A DNA stretch of 64,000 bases, taken from contig JADZCD010000066.1 in the NCBI GenBank assembly GCA_020851735.1, forward strand, positions 1 through 64,000. Reading direction: 5' to 3'. The notes under the pieces are model-generated. The model did not search any database. It was given only the letters and a program-made list of their open reading frames with translations, and was not told the DNA's origin. This document shows positions 9,130-17,208 of this stretch, piece by piece. The position numbers and the translations under genes are program-made. The DNA comes from Phycisphaeraceae bacterium (lineage in GTDB: Bacteria > Planctomycetota > Phycisphaerae > Phycisphaerales > Phycisphaeraceae). The first letter of the stretch is position 1. Every line of letters begins with the position of its first letter.

Positions 9130-9900
9130 TTATTCGTTGGAGGACGACGATGGGCCGTAAGCGCCCGCGGCGGTATCGATGTCGGCCGGGCCGCGCACCG
9201 TCTCAGCCACGGGGCGGATGGGCAACAGCAGCTGCTGGAACGCCAAGCCGACGGTGGCGAAGGGATTGGGCGGCACGTAGACCACGTCGCCTTCCACCAG
9301 GAGGGCGTTTAAGCTCGTGTCGCCGCGCTTGATCATTTTGTTGAGGTTCACGGTCATGCGCTTGACCAGTTGGCCGTTGGCGTTGGGGCGCAGGACCTGG
9401 ATCTTGCCGGGGTCGGCCAGCCGGGTGGGCTGGGCCATGGCCATCATTTCCAGGAGGTTGTTGGACCCATCGTAGGTGTACGTGCCGGGATGGCTGACCT
9501 CGCCGAAGATGTAGAGCTTCTTGCTGTTGTAGCGGACGATGAACACGGAAGCGTCGGCGTCCTCGTAGTAGGAAGAGGCCAGGCTCTGGATTTCCGCGGC
9601 CACCTGTTCGCAGGTCTTGCCGGTGACGAAGATCGGGCCTAAGAGGGGCAGGGAGATCTTGCCGTCGGGGCGGATCATTTCCACGTGTTCGTTGATTTCG
9701 CGCACGCGTTTGGAATTGACCTTGATCACGTCCGGGGGGGCCAGCAGGTATTCGTTGGCGGAAACCAGCGGGCGGGGCTCGGAGATAAAGGCGCTGTAGT
9801 CGGTGTAGGTCGGGGCACAGCCGGCGAGGACCAGCAACAACACGACAGCCGCGGCGGCGGCGAACGACCAGCGACGGGTATCTGAAGATATGGCTTGCAT
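9130..9900 (-). CDS. polysaccharide export lipoprotein (Wza family)
   Basis: Outer-membrane polysaccharide exporter. A lipoprotein signal with lipobox LAGC puts the lipidated Cys at residue 28. A Poly_export domain follows (YLLAPPDVIKVNSKRVREI, then IRPDGKISLPLLGPI), then an SLBB domain (IFGEVSHPGTYTYDG). At 256 residues it is shorter than E. coli Wza and has a single SLBB unit, like the exporters of exosortase loci. It lies 35 bases after the sugar transferase gene and upstream of the chain-length gene, so synthesis initiation, length control and export are encoded consecutively. Confidence 0.9.
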   Translation of the reverse strand: MQAISSDTRRWSFAAAAAVVLLLVLAGCAPTYTDYSAFISEPRPLVSANEYLLAPPDVIKVNSKRVREINEHVEMIRPDGKISLPLLGPIFVTGKTCEQVAAEIQSLASSYYEDADASVFIVRYNSKKLYIFGEVSHPGTYTYDGSNNLLEMMAMAQPTRLADPGKIQVLRPNANGQLVKRMTVNLNKMIKRGDTSLNALLVEGDVVYVPPNPFATVGLAFQQLLLPIRPVAETVRGPADIDTAAGAYGPSSSSNE

Positions 9901-9935
9901 GGCGGTTTACTCCGCGTCAGGCTCAAACTGTCCGG

Positions 9936-10604
9936 TCACATCGCCATCTGATCCCAAAGCCGGGGAAGGGTTTGCAGCAACAGTCTCAGATCAGCCCAAA
10001 CGCTGGGCCGACGCAGATATCGAATGTCGTAGGCCAACTTGCGGCGCAGGCCGCGCACGTCGTTGGAGTAGCCGTTGCGGATCTGGGCGAGGCCGGTCAG
10101 GCCGGGACGGCCGGCCAGGCGACGCTCCAGGCCCGGCACCTGGGTGCGCATCTGGGCGATGATCTCCGGCCGCTCGGGGCGCGGGCCGACGAGGCTCATC
10201 TTGCCGCGGAGGATGTTCCACAGCTGGGGCAGCTCGTCGGCGTGGCTCTTGCGCATCCAGGCGCAGCCGGGGATGATGCGCGGGTCTCCGGCGATGGCGA
10301 ACTTGGCTTCGCCGCCGCGTTCGGCGTCCTTGGCCATGGTGCGAAACTTGTGAATGCGGAACAGCCAGCCGTCCTGCCCGACGCGCCACTGGCTGTAGAG
10401 CACGGGGCGGCCGTCCATCGCCAGAATCCACAAGGCACAGAAGATCGTCACCGGAGCGGTGAGCAAAATGCCCAGCCAAGCTCCGGTGAAATCCAGAGCT
10501 CGCTTAAAGAGCAAGAAAGTCAAACTGGGCCCGAAGGTGGTCATAGACTTTAAGGTCCGGAGCCTGTTTCCTGTCGGTTCAAACTGAAGGCTTTCGCACG
10601 CCAT
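9936..10604 (-). CDS. initiating sugar transferase (monotopic phosphoglycosyl transferase)
   Basis: Transfers a sugar-1-phosphate to undecaprenyl phosphate, the first step of polysaccharide repeat-unit synthesis. The protein has the short PglC-like form (222 residues): KRALDFTGAWLGILLTAPV membrane-dipping helix, YSQWRVGQDG, KFRTM, the catalytic Asp-Glu pair in KSHADELPQLWNILRG, and LVGPRPERP near the C-terminal third. There is no multi-helix N-terminal domain as in WcaJ/WbaP. It is the first gene of the operon, with 330 bases of upstream non-coding DNA likely to hold the promoter. Confidence 0.92.
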   Translation of the reverse strand: MACESLQFEPTGNRLRTLKSMTTFGPSLTFLLFKRALDFTGAWLGILLTAPVTIFCALWILAMDGRPVLYSQWRVGQDGWLFRIHKFRTMAKDAERGGEAKFAIAGDPRIIPGCAWMRKSHADELPQLWNILRGKMSLVGPRPERPEIIAQMRTQVPGLERRLAGRPGLTGLAQIRNGYSNDVRGLRRKLAYDIRYLRRPSVWADLRLLLQTLPRLWDQMAM

Positions 10605-10934
10605 GAACTTTCCGTCTCCGCGTTGGCACGACTTTCCAACGTCAAGTCACTTCAGAGCTATCGTCCTGAAATCTGTGCCACTTAATCCGCGTGGGGGGTT
10701 TTTGCGTCCTGCAACAGGTGAACGCGGACTAGCGTTCATTTGGTTTAACCGACAAGGCGAGGATTTTTGAGGGGGAAAATGGCCCGCAATAAGTTCCCGG
10801 GCTAATGTCCAGCCCGGGGCCAAAGCGCGGATGCGGGGAGGGGAGGCGGGCTTTTTTCGGACGTTGTCCGGCCGTTTGACCTGCGCTGCCCTACGGCTTA
10901 CAGTCGCTTCGGCAGCGAAATGACCGTCGTGGCA
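10605..10934. promoter_or_regulatory. upstream region of the polysaccharide operon
   Basis: 330 bases without a credible gene, between the operon start (minus) and tRNA-Arg (plus). It should hold the operon promoter. On the minus strand TTGACG occurs about 50 bases before the start, but no good -10 box sits at the right distance. TGGCAC further upstream recalls the -24 box of sigma-54, yet the -12 GC is missing. I cannot name a site with confidence. Confidence 0.35.
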
Positions 10935-11008
10935 GCGCCCGTAGCTCAATTGGATAGAGCATCTGGCTTCGGACCAGAGGGTTGGGGGTTCGAGTCCCTC
11001 CGGGCGCG
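10935..11008 (+). tRNA. tRNA-Arg (anticodon TCG)
   Basis: 74 bases forming a full cloverleaf: acceptor GCGCCCG pairs with CGGGCGC, T-arm loop GGTTCGAGTCC, anticodon stem TCTGG/CCAGA with loop CTTCGGA. The anticodon reads TCG (Arg, CGA codons). The CCA end is not encoded. Confidence 0.97.
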
Positions 11009-11016
11009 TTACAGGA

Positions 11017-11060
11017 CCCCCCGCCCCCGGAAGTGCCCCCCGGAAGTGCCCCCCGGAAGT
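11017..11060. repeat. GGAAG/C-run repeat array
   Basis: Three GGAAGTG units separated by runs of C (13-base period), starting 8 bases after the tRNA-Arg 3' end. One of about 17 such loci in the window. Confidence 0.9.
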
Positions 11061-11127
11061 GTGTCCCCTTAACTGGGGAAGTTTCCCTTGGCTCGCGGGA
11101 GTAATGTGTGGCTAGTAAGCGATCTGC

Positions 11128-11155
11128 CGTACCCCCCGGCGGAGCCGGGGGCTGA
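11128..11155. repeat. CCCCCGGC hairpin repeat, copy 1
   Basis: CGTACCCCCCGGC, a 3-base loop and GCCGGGGGCTGA. The same 28 bases recur at 46387-46414 with one change, in the loop (GGA here, AGA there). It lies just past the pabB stop but has no T-run after it. Confidence 0.85.
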
Positions 11156-11172
11156 TGCTGGTTTGTCAGTTC

Positions 11173-12591
11173 CTAGCGGCTGGTTTCTGATTTGCCTGGC
11201 GCGATGCCCAGGGCTTGCAGGATGGCCTGGGCTTTGTGCAGGGTTTCCTGATATTCGTTGGCGGGAATCGAATCGGCGACGATGCCGCCGCCGACGGAAT
11301 AGTCGACCTTGGCGCCGCGCGGCCCGTGGCTTTCGAAGAGCATGGTGCGAATGGCTACGTTTAGGCAAAGGCTGTCGGCGGTGATCCAGCCGAGGGCTCC
11401 GCAATAAGGCCCGCGGCGCACGGGTTCGAGTTCGTCGATGATCTGCAGGGCGCGGACTTTGGGGGCGCCGGTGACCGAACCGGGGGGAAACGCGGCCCGG
11501 AGCAGATCGACGGCATCTTTAGATGAGTGCAGGCGGCCGGTGATGGTGGCTACGCCGTGGTGGATGGTCGGATGGGATTCAATGGCCCGGGCTTGCTGGA
11601 CCTGGACCGAACCGTAGGCGCAGACGCGGCCGAGGTCGTTGCGCACCAGGTCGACGATCATGTGCAGTTCGGCGGCGTCTTTTTCGCTGTTTTTCAGTAA
11701 ATCGGCGGCGGCGGAGGCGGGCAGGGTGCCCTTGATGGGGCGGCTGGTGACCTGGCCGGCGGGGGAGAGCTCCAGAAACAGCTCCGGCGAGGTGGAGGCG
11801 ATGACGCGCTGGGGCTCAGGCGCGTTTGGGTCGGCGAGCAATTCCATATAAGCGCCGTACCAGGCGGGCGACGCGGCGGCGAGCGCGGCGTAAAGCGAGC
11901 GGTGGGCGAGGGGAAAGTCGCCCTGGAAGTCGGCGGAAAAGCGTTGGGCGAGGTTGACCTGGAAAATATCGCCGGCGCTGATGTAGTCCAGGGCCCACTG
12001 AATGGTGTTTTCGTAGGCGGGGCGGGTGAAAACGCTTTGCGGATTGGCGGACGCAAACGCGGCGCGGAGAGGGGGCAGGTGCGGCAAGTCGGGCCGATCC
12101 TGGGCGTGGGCGAAGCGGCCGTGCGCGGTCCAGGTGTTGCTTTGCCGGTCGTGCAAGAGGTAGTCCGGGCAATAAGCCAGATATATCAGCGGCCAACTTC
12201 GATCGTCGGCGGCTTGCTGGGGAAGACGCTCGATCCAGCGTCCTAAGTCGTAGGAGAGGTAGCCGACCCAGGGCCCGGGGGCTTGGGCGAGCAGGAGGCG
12301 CAGGTCGTGGAAAGGCTGGTCCGAGAACGAGGCGGTGAAATCGAGGTTGCCGCCCAGCCACTGGCCATGGGCGTGGCCGTTGGGCTGAGGGCTGAAGACG
12401 TAGGCGCCGCGCGGCTGGGCTAAGAGGGAATAGCGTGACCAGCGTGGGTGATAGCGTCCTGAATGGAGAAACATGACCGGTTGGTTTTTGGGAAAACGGG
12501 CAAAAGCGTCCAGGGGATCCATGGACCAGGGCAAAGGGCAGCCGGGGGCAGCGGTGGGGGGCAGGCTGGCGGTGAGGGTTGGGGGGGACAT
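11173..12591 (-). CDS. pabB: aminodeoxychorismate synthase component I
   Basis: Converts chorismate and ammonia to 4-amino-4-deoxychorismate for folate synthesis. The chorismate-binding domain fills the second half: GDIFQVNLAQRF (208-219), TSPELFLEL (267-275), RPIKGTL (284-290), LVRNDLGR and GSVTGAPKVRALQIIDELE, then GPYCGALGW. Lys in PIKGT (K287) is the residue that distinguishes PabB from anthranilate synthase (PIAGT). At 472 residues it is the usual length. There is no glutaminase (pabA) gene beside it. It is divergent from the CheB-like gene, with 142 bases between them. Confidence 0.9.
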   Translation of the reverse strand: MSPPTLTASLPPTAAPGCPLPWSMDPLDAFARFPKNQPVMFLHSGRYHPRWSRYSLLAQPRGAYVFSPQPNGHAHGQWLGGNLDFTASFSDQPFHDLRLLLAQAPGPWVGYLSYDLGRWIERLPQQAADDRSWPLIYLAYCPDYLLHDRQSNTWTAHGRFAHAQDRPDLPHLPPLRAAFASANPQSVFTRPAYENTIQWALDYISAGDIFQVNLAQRFSADFQGDFPLAHRSLYAALAAASPAWYGAYMELLADPNAPEPQRVIASTSPELFLELSPAGQVTSRPIKGTLPASAAADLLKNSEKDAAELHMIVDLVRNDLGRVCAYGSVQVQQARAIESHPTIHHGVATITGRLHSSKDAVDLLRAAFPPGSVTGAPKVRALQIIDELEPVRRGPYCGALGWITADSLCLNVAIRTMLFESHGPRGAKVDYSVGGGIVADSIPANEYQETLHKAQAILQALGIAPGKSETSR

Positions 12592-12733
12592 CGAGTTGAT
12601 CTTAGCGGGCTGGCGGGAGATGGGCGAAGGAATGCGGGCGGGAGTTGGCGGTGGTCATTGGGCAGGGCCCGGGATTGGCCGATAAGGATTCGGGAAACTG
12701 TACTTTTGCGGACAGCAGAGGATTTAATATTTC

Positions 12734-13381
12734 TTGAAGCCTGAACAGGACCAGATCGCCCGGGCGGGTCCGAATCGGCTCATGGCGGGCCGATGGGGGA
12801 TTGTCTGCATCGGGTCGAGCACGGGCGGGCCTAACATTCTTGACAAGATCATCACGGGCTTGCCGGCGGATCTGGGCGCGCCGATCGTGGTGGCGCAGCA
12901 CATGCCGCCGCGGTTCACCGAATCGTTCGCGGCCAATCTGGATCGCAACTCGGCGTTGACGGTGGTGCACGCGGAAGACGGCATGCCGATTTACCCGGGC
13001 GTAGTCTATATAGGTAGAGGCAAGCAGCACGTGCGGGTGATTCGGCCTAAGACCGGTAAGCCGTACCTGGAGATCAACGATCTGCCGCCGGGGCTTTACT
13101 ACAAGCCGTCGGCGGATGAGCTGCTGCGGTCGGGCGCCATGGCGTACGGCAAGGCGACGTTGGGGATCGTGCTCAGCGGCATCGGGCGGGACGGCACGGA
13201 AGGAGCGCGGGCGATCAAGCTGGCGGGGGGGATGGTGGTGACCCAGGCGGCGGAGACATGTGTCGTATACGGGATGCCCAAGAGCTGTGTGGAGGCGGGA
13301 CTGTCGGACTTGGCGGCCGGGCCGGAGGAGATCAGGCAGATATTGCTGCGCCTGTCACCGGGCGTGACGGCGCCGGCGTAA
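12734..13381 (+). CDS. stand-alone CheB-type protein-glutamate methylesterase domain
   Basis: A 215-residue protein consisting only of the CheB catalytic domain. The triad is visible: Ser29 in IGSSTGGP, His56 in AQHMP and Asp153 in GIGRDG. The receiver domain that normally controls CheB is absent, and no chemotaxis gene (cheA, cheR, receptor) is nearby. It could demethylate receptors encoded elsewhere or act in a CheB/CheR-like signalling module. The TTG start at 12734 has no clear ribosome site; an in-frame ATG at 12782 (MAGRWGIV) is an equally good start and keeps the whole domain. Confidence 0.85.
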   Translation: MKPEQDQIARAGPNRLMAGRWGIVCIGSSTGGPNILDKIITGLPADLGAPIVVAQHMPPRFTESFAANLDRNSALTVVHAEDGMPIYPGVVYIGRGKQHVRVIRPKTGKPYLEINDLPPGLYYKPSADELLRSGAMAYGKATLGIVLSGIGRDGTEGARAIKLAGGMVVTQAAETCVVYGMPKSCVEAGLSDLAAGPEEIRQILLRLSPGVTAPA

Positions 13382-13471
13382 GGTGTCAGGAGCGGGCGTT
13401 CTTCTGTCAGCTTGCGCGGGGGAGCGAGGGGGGGTTGTCAGAACATCAGGAATGTTTCTACCATAGCGGGC

Positions 13472-14140
13472 ATGACCGCATCGTTGTCGGCACAGGCTGA
13501 TTCGGGTCCTAAGGCGACGAAAAGATTTCTCTGGCCTTACGCTTTGGCGTTGCTGGGTGTCATCGGCGTGGGGATATGGTTCTGGGAAAGTGAGCTCAAG
13601 GATCGGGTGTACCCCAAGCGGTGGGGGGTGGTGGAAGCGGGGGCGGTTTATCGCAGCGGGCAGATTGCCGGCAGTTTGATTTACCCGGTGCTGGCGGAGC
13701 ATGGCATTAAGGTCGTCATTGATTTTAACGGCGAGGAAACGGACAACCCGGATCAACGGGCGGAGCAGCGGGCGATCCGGCACATGAACATTGAAGGGTT
13801 GCGTTATCCGCTGCGAGGCGACGGGACGGGGAATATTCGCAGCTATGCCCTGGGGATCGCGGCGATGGAGCGGGCGCGGCAGGAGGGGCGGCCGGTGCTG
13901 TTGCACTGCTCGGCGGGCACGCAACGGACGGGGGGCGTGGTGGCGTGTTATCGGCTGCTGGTGCAGGGTCGGCCGGTGGAGGAAGTTGTCCGGGAGCTGC
14001 GGGCTTACGATTGGTCGGAAGAGGACAATCCCAAGCTGCTGCCCTATCTGAATGAGAACATGGCGGAGCTGGCGCGGCAGCTGGTGGAGATGGGCGTGAT
14101 CGACCGGGAGCCGGACCCGCTGCCTAGATTAGGGCCTTAA
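13472..14140 (+). CDS. membrane-anchored protein phosphatase, dual-specificity type
   Basis: Cys-dependent phosphatase with the signature HCSAGTQRTG: His145, nucleophile Cys146 and Arg152 (C-x5-R). A single N-terminal transmembrane helix (about 19-38, FLWPYALALLGVIGVGIWFW) is preceded by a short tail, so the catalytic domain faces one side of the membrane. The VIDFNGEE and YRSGQ segments are typical of the DSP/SiaB-like bacterial group. ATG at 13472 is chosen; TACCAT lies 7 bases before it, so the message may be nearly leaderless. The substrate is unknown; the BY-kinase at 5.1-6.5 kb is one possible target (speculative). Confidence 0.85.
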   Translation: MTASLSAQADSGPKATKRFLWPYALALLGVIGVGIWFWESELKDRVYPKRWGVVEAGAVYRSGQIAGSLIYPVLAEHGIKVVIDFNGEETDNPDQRAEQRAIRHMNIEGLRYPLRGDGTGNIRSYALGIAAMERARQEGRPVLLHCSAGTQRTGGVVACYRLLVQGRPVEEVVRELRAYDWSEEDNPKLLPYLNENMAELARQLVEMGVIDREPDPLPRLGP

Positions 14141-14191
14141 GACGACAGCGGGGGTTCGAGCGCTGCGGCGCACTGGATAGATATAAGAAGA

Positions 14192-14219
14192 CGCGGCGAT
14201 CTGCGATCGCCCGCTAAAC
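14192..14219. repeat. TGC-loop hairpin repeat, copy 2
   Basis: Identical over 28 bases to 3769-3796 and 26396-26423 (CGCGGCGATC-TGC-GATCGCC-CGCTAAAC). Confidence 0.9.
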
Positions 14220-14258
14220 GACGAAGCGCCGGTGGCACTTTGTTTTCCCCCTGCCTCG

Positions 14259-14279
14259 CACCCTACGCCCCATACTCTG
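14259..14279. repeat. degenerate heptamer array beside tRNA-Leu
   Basis: CACCCTA-CGCCCCA-TACTCTG, three loose copies of the TACCCTR heptamer. They end 7 bases before the gene boundary, that is, just downstream of the minus-strand tRNA-Leu 3' end, as at 25354-25374. Confidence 0.5.
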
Positions 14280-14286
14280 TGACAAT

Positions 14287-14371
14287 GCGGCCGAGAGGAT
14301 TTGAACCTCCAAGGGATATTACTCCCACCAGCACCTCAAGCTGGCGCGTCTGCCAATTTCGCCACGGCCGC
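14287..14371 (-). tRNA. tRNA-Leu (anticodon GAG)
   Basis: 85-base cloverleaf with the long class II variable arm. Acceptor GCGGCCG pairs with CGGCCGC, T-arm GGTTCAAATCC, anticodon stem CCAGC/GCTGG with loop TTGAGGT, anticodon GAG. CCA is not encoded. Confidence 0.96.
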
Positions 14372-14608
14372 GGCAAAGCGAGGTCGATTCCCCGAATCGT
14401 TTCCGGGGGTACCCGCAGAAGGAAGAGTATAGATTTCTTAGGCTTTTTGTCGACCCCCCCCTGGCTGGGCAAGTGCGCGGGCCTGGGGGAGCGGGCGCGT
14501 GACAGAAAGGCGCGCTGCGGTTAGAGTCTTGCCCGAAATTGGCAGGGTTTAACAGGTGCCAGGGGGGATGAGATTTATTGTCCAGCAACCATGGGTGAGG
14601 ACCAAGCG

Positions 14609-15928
14609 ATGGGGTTGAAAGTCTGCAAATTCGGCGGAACGTCCCTGGCGGATGCCAGCCAGTTCCGGAAAGTTCAAGCCATTATCCTGGCGGACCCGCA
14701 GCGGCGGTACGTGGTGCCGTCCGCGCCGGGCAAGCGGACGTCGGATGATCCGAAAGTCACGGACCTGCTTTATCTCTGCCAGGCGCACGTGTCGCAGAAG
14801 GTTCCGTTCGAGGACGTGTTCAATCTGCTATCGCGGCGGTTTCTGCAGATCGAGGCGGACCTGGGGTTGTCCATCGGGATGGACAAGCATTTAGAGCAGG
14901 TGCGCAAGGCGATCGCGGGGGGCGCGTCGGCGGACTATACGGCCAGCCGGGGGGAGTACCTTAACGGGTTGATCCTGGCGGCGCTGCTGAAGTATGAATT
15001 TGTGGATGCGGCCGAGATGGTTTTCTTTAACAGCGAAGGATCTTTGGACCGCGATCGGACGGATCAGGCGGTGGCCAGGCGTCTGCGCGGGGTCGAGCGG
15101 GCGGTGGTGCCGGGCTTTTACGGCACGGGCGCGGACGGGCAGGTTAAGACGTTCAGCCGGGGCGGCTCGGACATCAGCGGGGCGGTGGTGGCGGCGGGGG
15201 TCAAGGCGGAGGTTTACGAAAACTGGACGGACGTCAACGGGCTGCTCATGGCGGATCCGCGGGTGGTCAAGAACCCGCACACCATTGACGTGGTGACGTA
15301 TCGGGAGCTGCGCGAACTGGCGTACATGGGCGCCAACGTGCTGCACGATGAGGCGATTTTCCCGGTGCGGCGGGCGGGCATTCCCGTGAACGTGCGCAAC
15401 ACCAACGACCCGAGCGCGGCGGGCACGATGATCGTGCCGGAGGAGGAGTTGCGCGGGCGGACGATGGGGGCGATCACGGGCATCGCGGGGCGGCGGGATT
15501 TTACGGTTATCGCCCTGGAAAAGTCGCTGATGAACAGCGAAATCGGCTTCGGCCGCAAGCTGCTGACGGTGCTGGAAAACCACGGGGTGAGCTTTGAGCA
15601 CTGTCCCAGCGGCATCGACACGATGAGCGTGGTGGTGGCTGACGCGTCGGTGAAGAACAAGATGGACAAGGTCCTGGAGGACATCCGCGCGGCCTGCCAG
15701 CCGGACGCGATGGAGACTTATCCGAACATGGCGCTGATCGCCACGGTGGGGCGCGGCATGGCGCACACGCCGGGCATGGCGGCCAGGGTGTTTACGGCGT
15801 TGGCGGGGGCGGCGGTGAACATCCGCATGATCGACCAGGGGTCGAGCGAAATCAACATCATCGTCGGCGTGGAAACGGCTGACTTTGAGAAGGCGGTGCG
15901 GGCGATTTACGAGGCGTTTGTGAAGTAA
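14609..15928 (+). CDS. lysC: aspartate kinase
   Basis: Phosphorylates L-aspartate, the committed step to lysine, threonine, methionine and diaminopimelate. The start is MGLKVCKFGGTSLAD, with the nucleotide-binding KFGGTS at 6-11. The kinase domain runs to about 290 (RGGSDISGA, YENWTDVNGL), followed by two ACT domains that usually bind lysine or threonine (about 310-440, ending SSEINIIVGVE). ATG 14609 has GAGGAC 8 bases upstream; the earlier in-frame ATG at 14591 has no ribosome site. It stands alone between tRNA-Leu and a permease. I see no lysine riboswitch in the 237 upstream bases. Confidence 0.93.
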   Translation: MGLKVCKFGGTSLADASQFRKVQAIILADPQRRYVVPSAPGKRTSDDPKVTDLLYLCQAHVSQKVPFEDVFNLLSRRFLQIEADLGLSIGMDKHLEQVRKAIAGGASADYTASRGEYLNGLILAALLKYEFVDAAEMVFFNSEGSLDRDRTDQAVARRLRGVERAVVPGFYGTGADGQVKTFSRGGSDISGAVVAAGVKAEVYENWTDVNGLLMADPRVVKNPHTIDVVTYRELRELAYMGANVLHDEAIFPVRRAGIPVNVRNTNDPSAAGTMIVPEEELRGRTMGAITGIAGRRDFTVIALEKSLMNSEIGFGRKLLTVLENHGVSFEHCPSGIDTMSVVVADASVKNKMDKVLEDIRAACQPDAMETYPNMALIATVGRGMAHTPGMAARVFTALAGAAVNIRMIDQGSSEINIIVGVETADFEKAVRAIYEAFVK

Positions 15929-16004
15929 GGTCGCCCGCGGCGCCCCTGGGGGACGGCTGCGGCCGGGGCGCGGTGGGCAGGCCTTGATGGTCCGATGAGC
16001 CTAC

Positions 16005-16994
16005 ATGGAACCGCGAACCGTTAAATTCGTGCTGTTTACCGCGGTGTCTTTGGCTTGTCTGTTGGCGGGGTATCTGTGGCGTCGGCGGCGGGGGATCAAC
16101 GAGCAAAAGCTGGCGGGTTTGAGCGAGCGGGTTCACTTTGTGACCGTGGTGGTGATTTTTCCGTTGGCGGGGCTGATCAGCCTGTGGAATCTGCCGATTC
16201 AGCCGGCGTCGTTGTGGCTGGTGGTGATTGAGCCGGTGGCGGTGGCGGCGGCGGGGTTCGGGATGATTCCGCTGGCGCGCCTGATCCGGGCGGAGCCCAG
16301 GCAGCTGGGCGTGCTGGTGGCGTCGGGAGGCATGGGGAATCTGGGGTTTACGCTGGGCGGCTACCTGTGCTATGTGCTGATTGAGCCGGCCAACGCGGCG
16401 CTGGCGTACGCGGTGGAGGCGGTGTCGCTGATGCAGATCGCGGGGGTGATTTTTTTCAACCCCATATTGATGCACTGCGGGCAAGCCGACGGCCCGCGGC
16501 GCTCGCTGGCGCGGATGCTGTACGACAGTTTTGTGGATTGGCGGGCGCTGATGCTGCACACGGCGGTGCTGGGGGCGGGGCTGGCGTATTTTAAGGTGCC
16601 TTACCCGGTGCAGATTGACAGCTGGTGGATCAAGGACGGGTTGTTTTTCTTAGGCGGCGGGACGGCTTACTTTGGCATCGGCCTGCAATTGCGGCTCAGC
16701 GACGGCGGGGCGTACCTGCCGCAGCATGGGCTGCTGGCGGTGTTGCGCTTTGCGTTTATTCCGTTGCTCACGTGGATCATGCTCCAGGCGATCGCGGTGA
16801 CCTGGGGCCCGCTGGACCCGGTGGCGGCCAAGGTGATGATGGTGGAAAGCTTTATGCCTGTCGCGCTGGCGACGGTGATGCTGTCGAATTTGTTCAATCT
16901 GGACGTGCGGCTGGCGTGTTCGCTGTGGCTGGTGAATACGGGTTTGTTCATGCTGGTGGTCCTGCCGGGGCTGGTGTGGTGGCTGCGCGGGTAA
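16005..16994 (+). CDS. AEC-family permease (auxin efflux carrier-like)
   Basis: A 329-residue integral membrane protein with about ten hydrophobic helices in two groups separated by a polar loop, the AEC/Mem_trans layout. GGMGNLGFTLGGYL near residue 106 and ESFMPVALATVMLSNLF near 285 match the conserved discontinuous-helix regions. Members export or import organic acids, amino acids or malonate; the substrate cannot be read here. It starts 76 bases after the aspartate kinase gene and may be cotranscribed with it. Confidence 0.85.
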   Translation: MEPRTVKFVLFTAVSLACLLAGYLWRRRRGINEQKLAGLSERVHFVTVVVIFPLAGLISLWNLPIQPASLWLVVIEPVAVAAAGFGMIPLARLIRAEPRQLGVLVASGGMGNLGFTLGGYLCYVLIEPANAALAYAVEAVSLMQIAGVIFFNPILMHCGQADGPRRSLARMLYDSFVDWRALMLHTAVLGAGLAYFKVPYPVQIDSWWIKDGLFFLGGGTAYFGIGLQLRLSDGGAYLPQHGLLAVLRFAFIPLLTWIMLQAIAVTWGPLDPVAAKVMMVESFMPVALATVMLSNLFNLDVRLACSLWLVNTGLFMLVVLPGLVWWLRG

Positions 16995-17021
16995 ATTTGA
17001 TTTTCACCCCCCCCCAAAAAT

Positions 17022-17136
17022 GAACCGCCAAGTCGCCAAGAGCGCCAAGAAAACAGCCAAGAGGAATGCCGAAGGCAATTAAAACGTTGATTCAGGACTA
17101 TCCAAAACTTGGCGTCCCTGGCGTCATGGCGGTAAG
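17022..17136. repeat. inverted-repeat element built of GCCAAG units
   Basis: The left arm (17022-17053) is ACCGCCAAG-TCGCCAAG-AGCGCCAAG and the right arm (17104-17136) is its imperfect inverse (CTTGGCG-CTGGCG-TGGCGGT), about 80 percent matched over 26 bases with some 50 bases between. It has no ORF and resembles a small MITE or a large hairpin. Confidence 0.6.
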
Positions 17137-17193
17137 AGTATTTTTTATTGGCGATTTTTGGACGGACTACGAAAAATCAGGAGGGGCATTAGA

Positions 17194-17208
17194 ATGCCTT
17201 GGCGATGA
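17194..17208 (+). other. four-codon mini-ORF coupled to the next gene
   Basis: AGGAGGGG (17179-17186) is ideally spaced for the ATG at 17194, which reads M-P-W-R-stop. Its TGA overlaps the ATG of the next gene (ATGA, 17205-17208). The strong ribosome site therefore appears to serve the mini-ORF, with the downstream gene translated by coupling. Confidence 0.5.

Noticed and set aside
10640-10700. Possible sigma-54 promoter (TGGCAC ... ) for the polysaccharide operon
   Set aside because: The -12 element lacks the required GC. No complete -24/-12 pair was found, although exosortase loci often use sigma-54.
14569-14620. Short ORF overlapping the lysC start as a possible leader peptide
   Set aside because: It has no cluster of Lys, Thr or Met codons, no terminator follows, and no alternative hairpins are seen.
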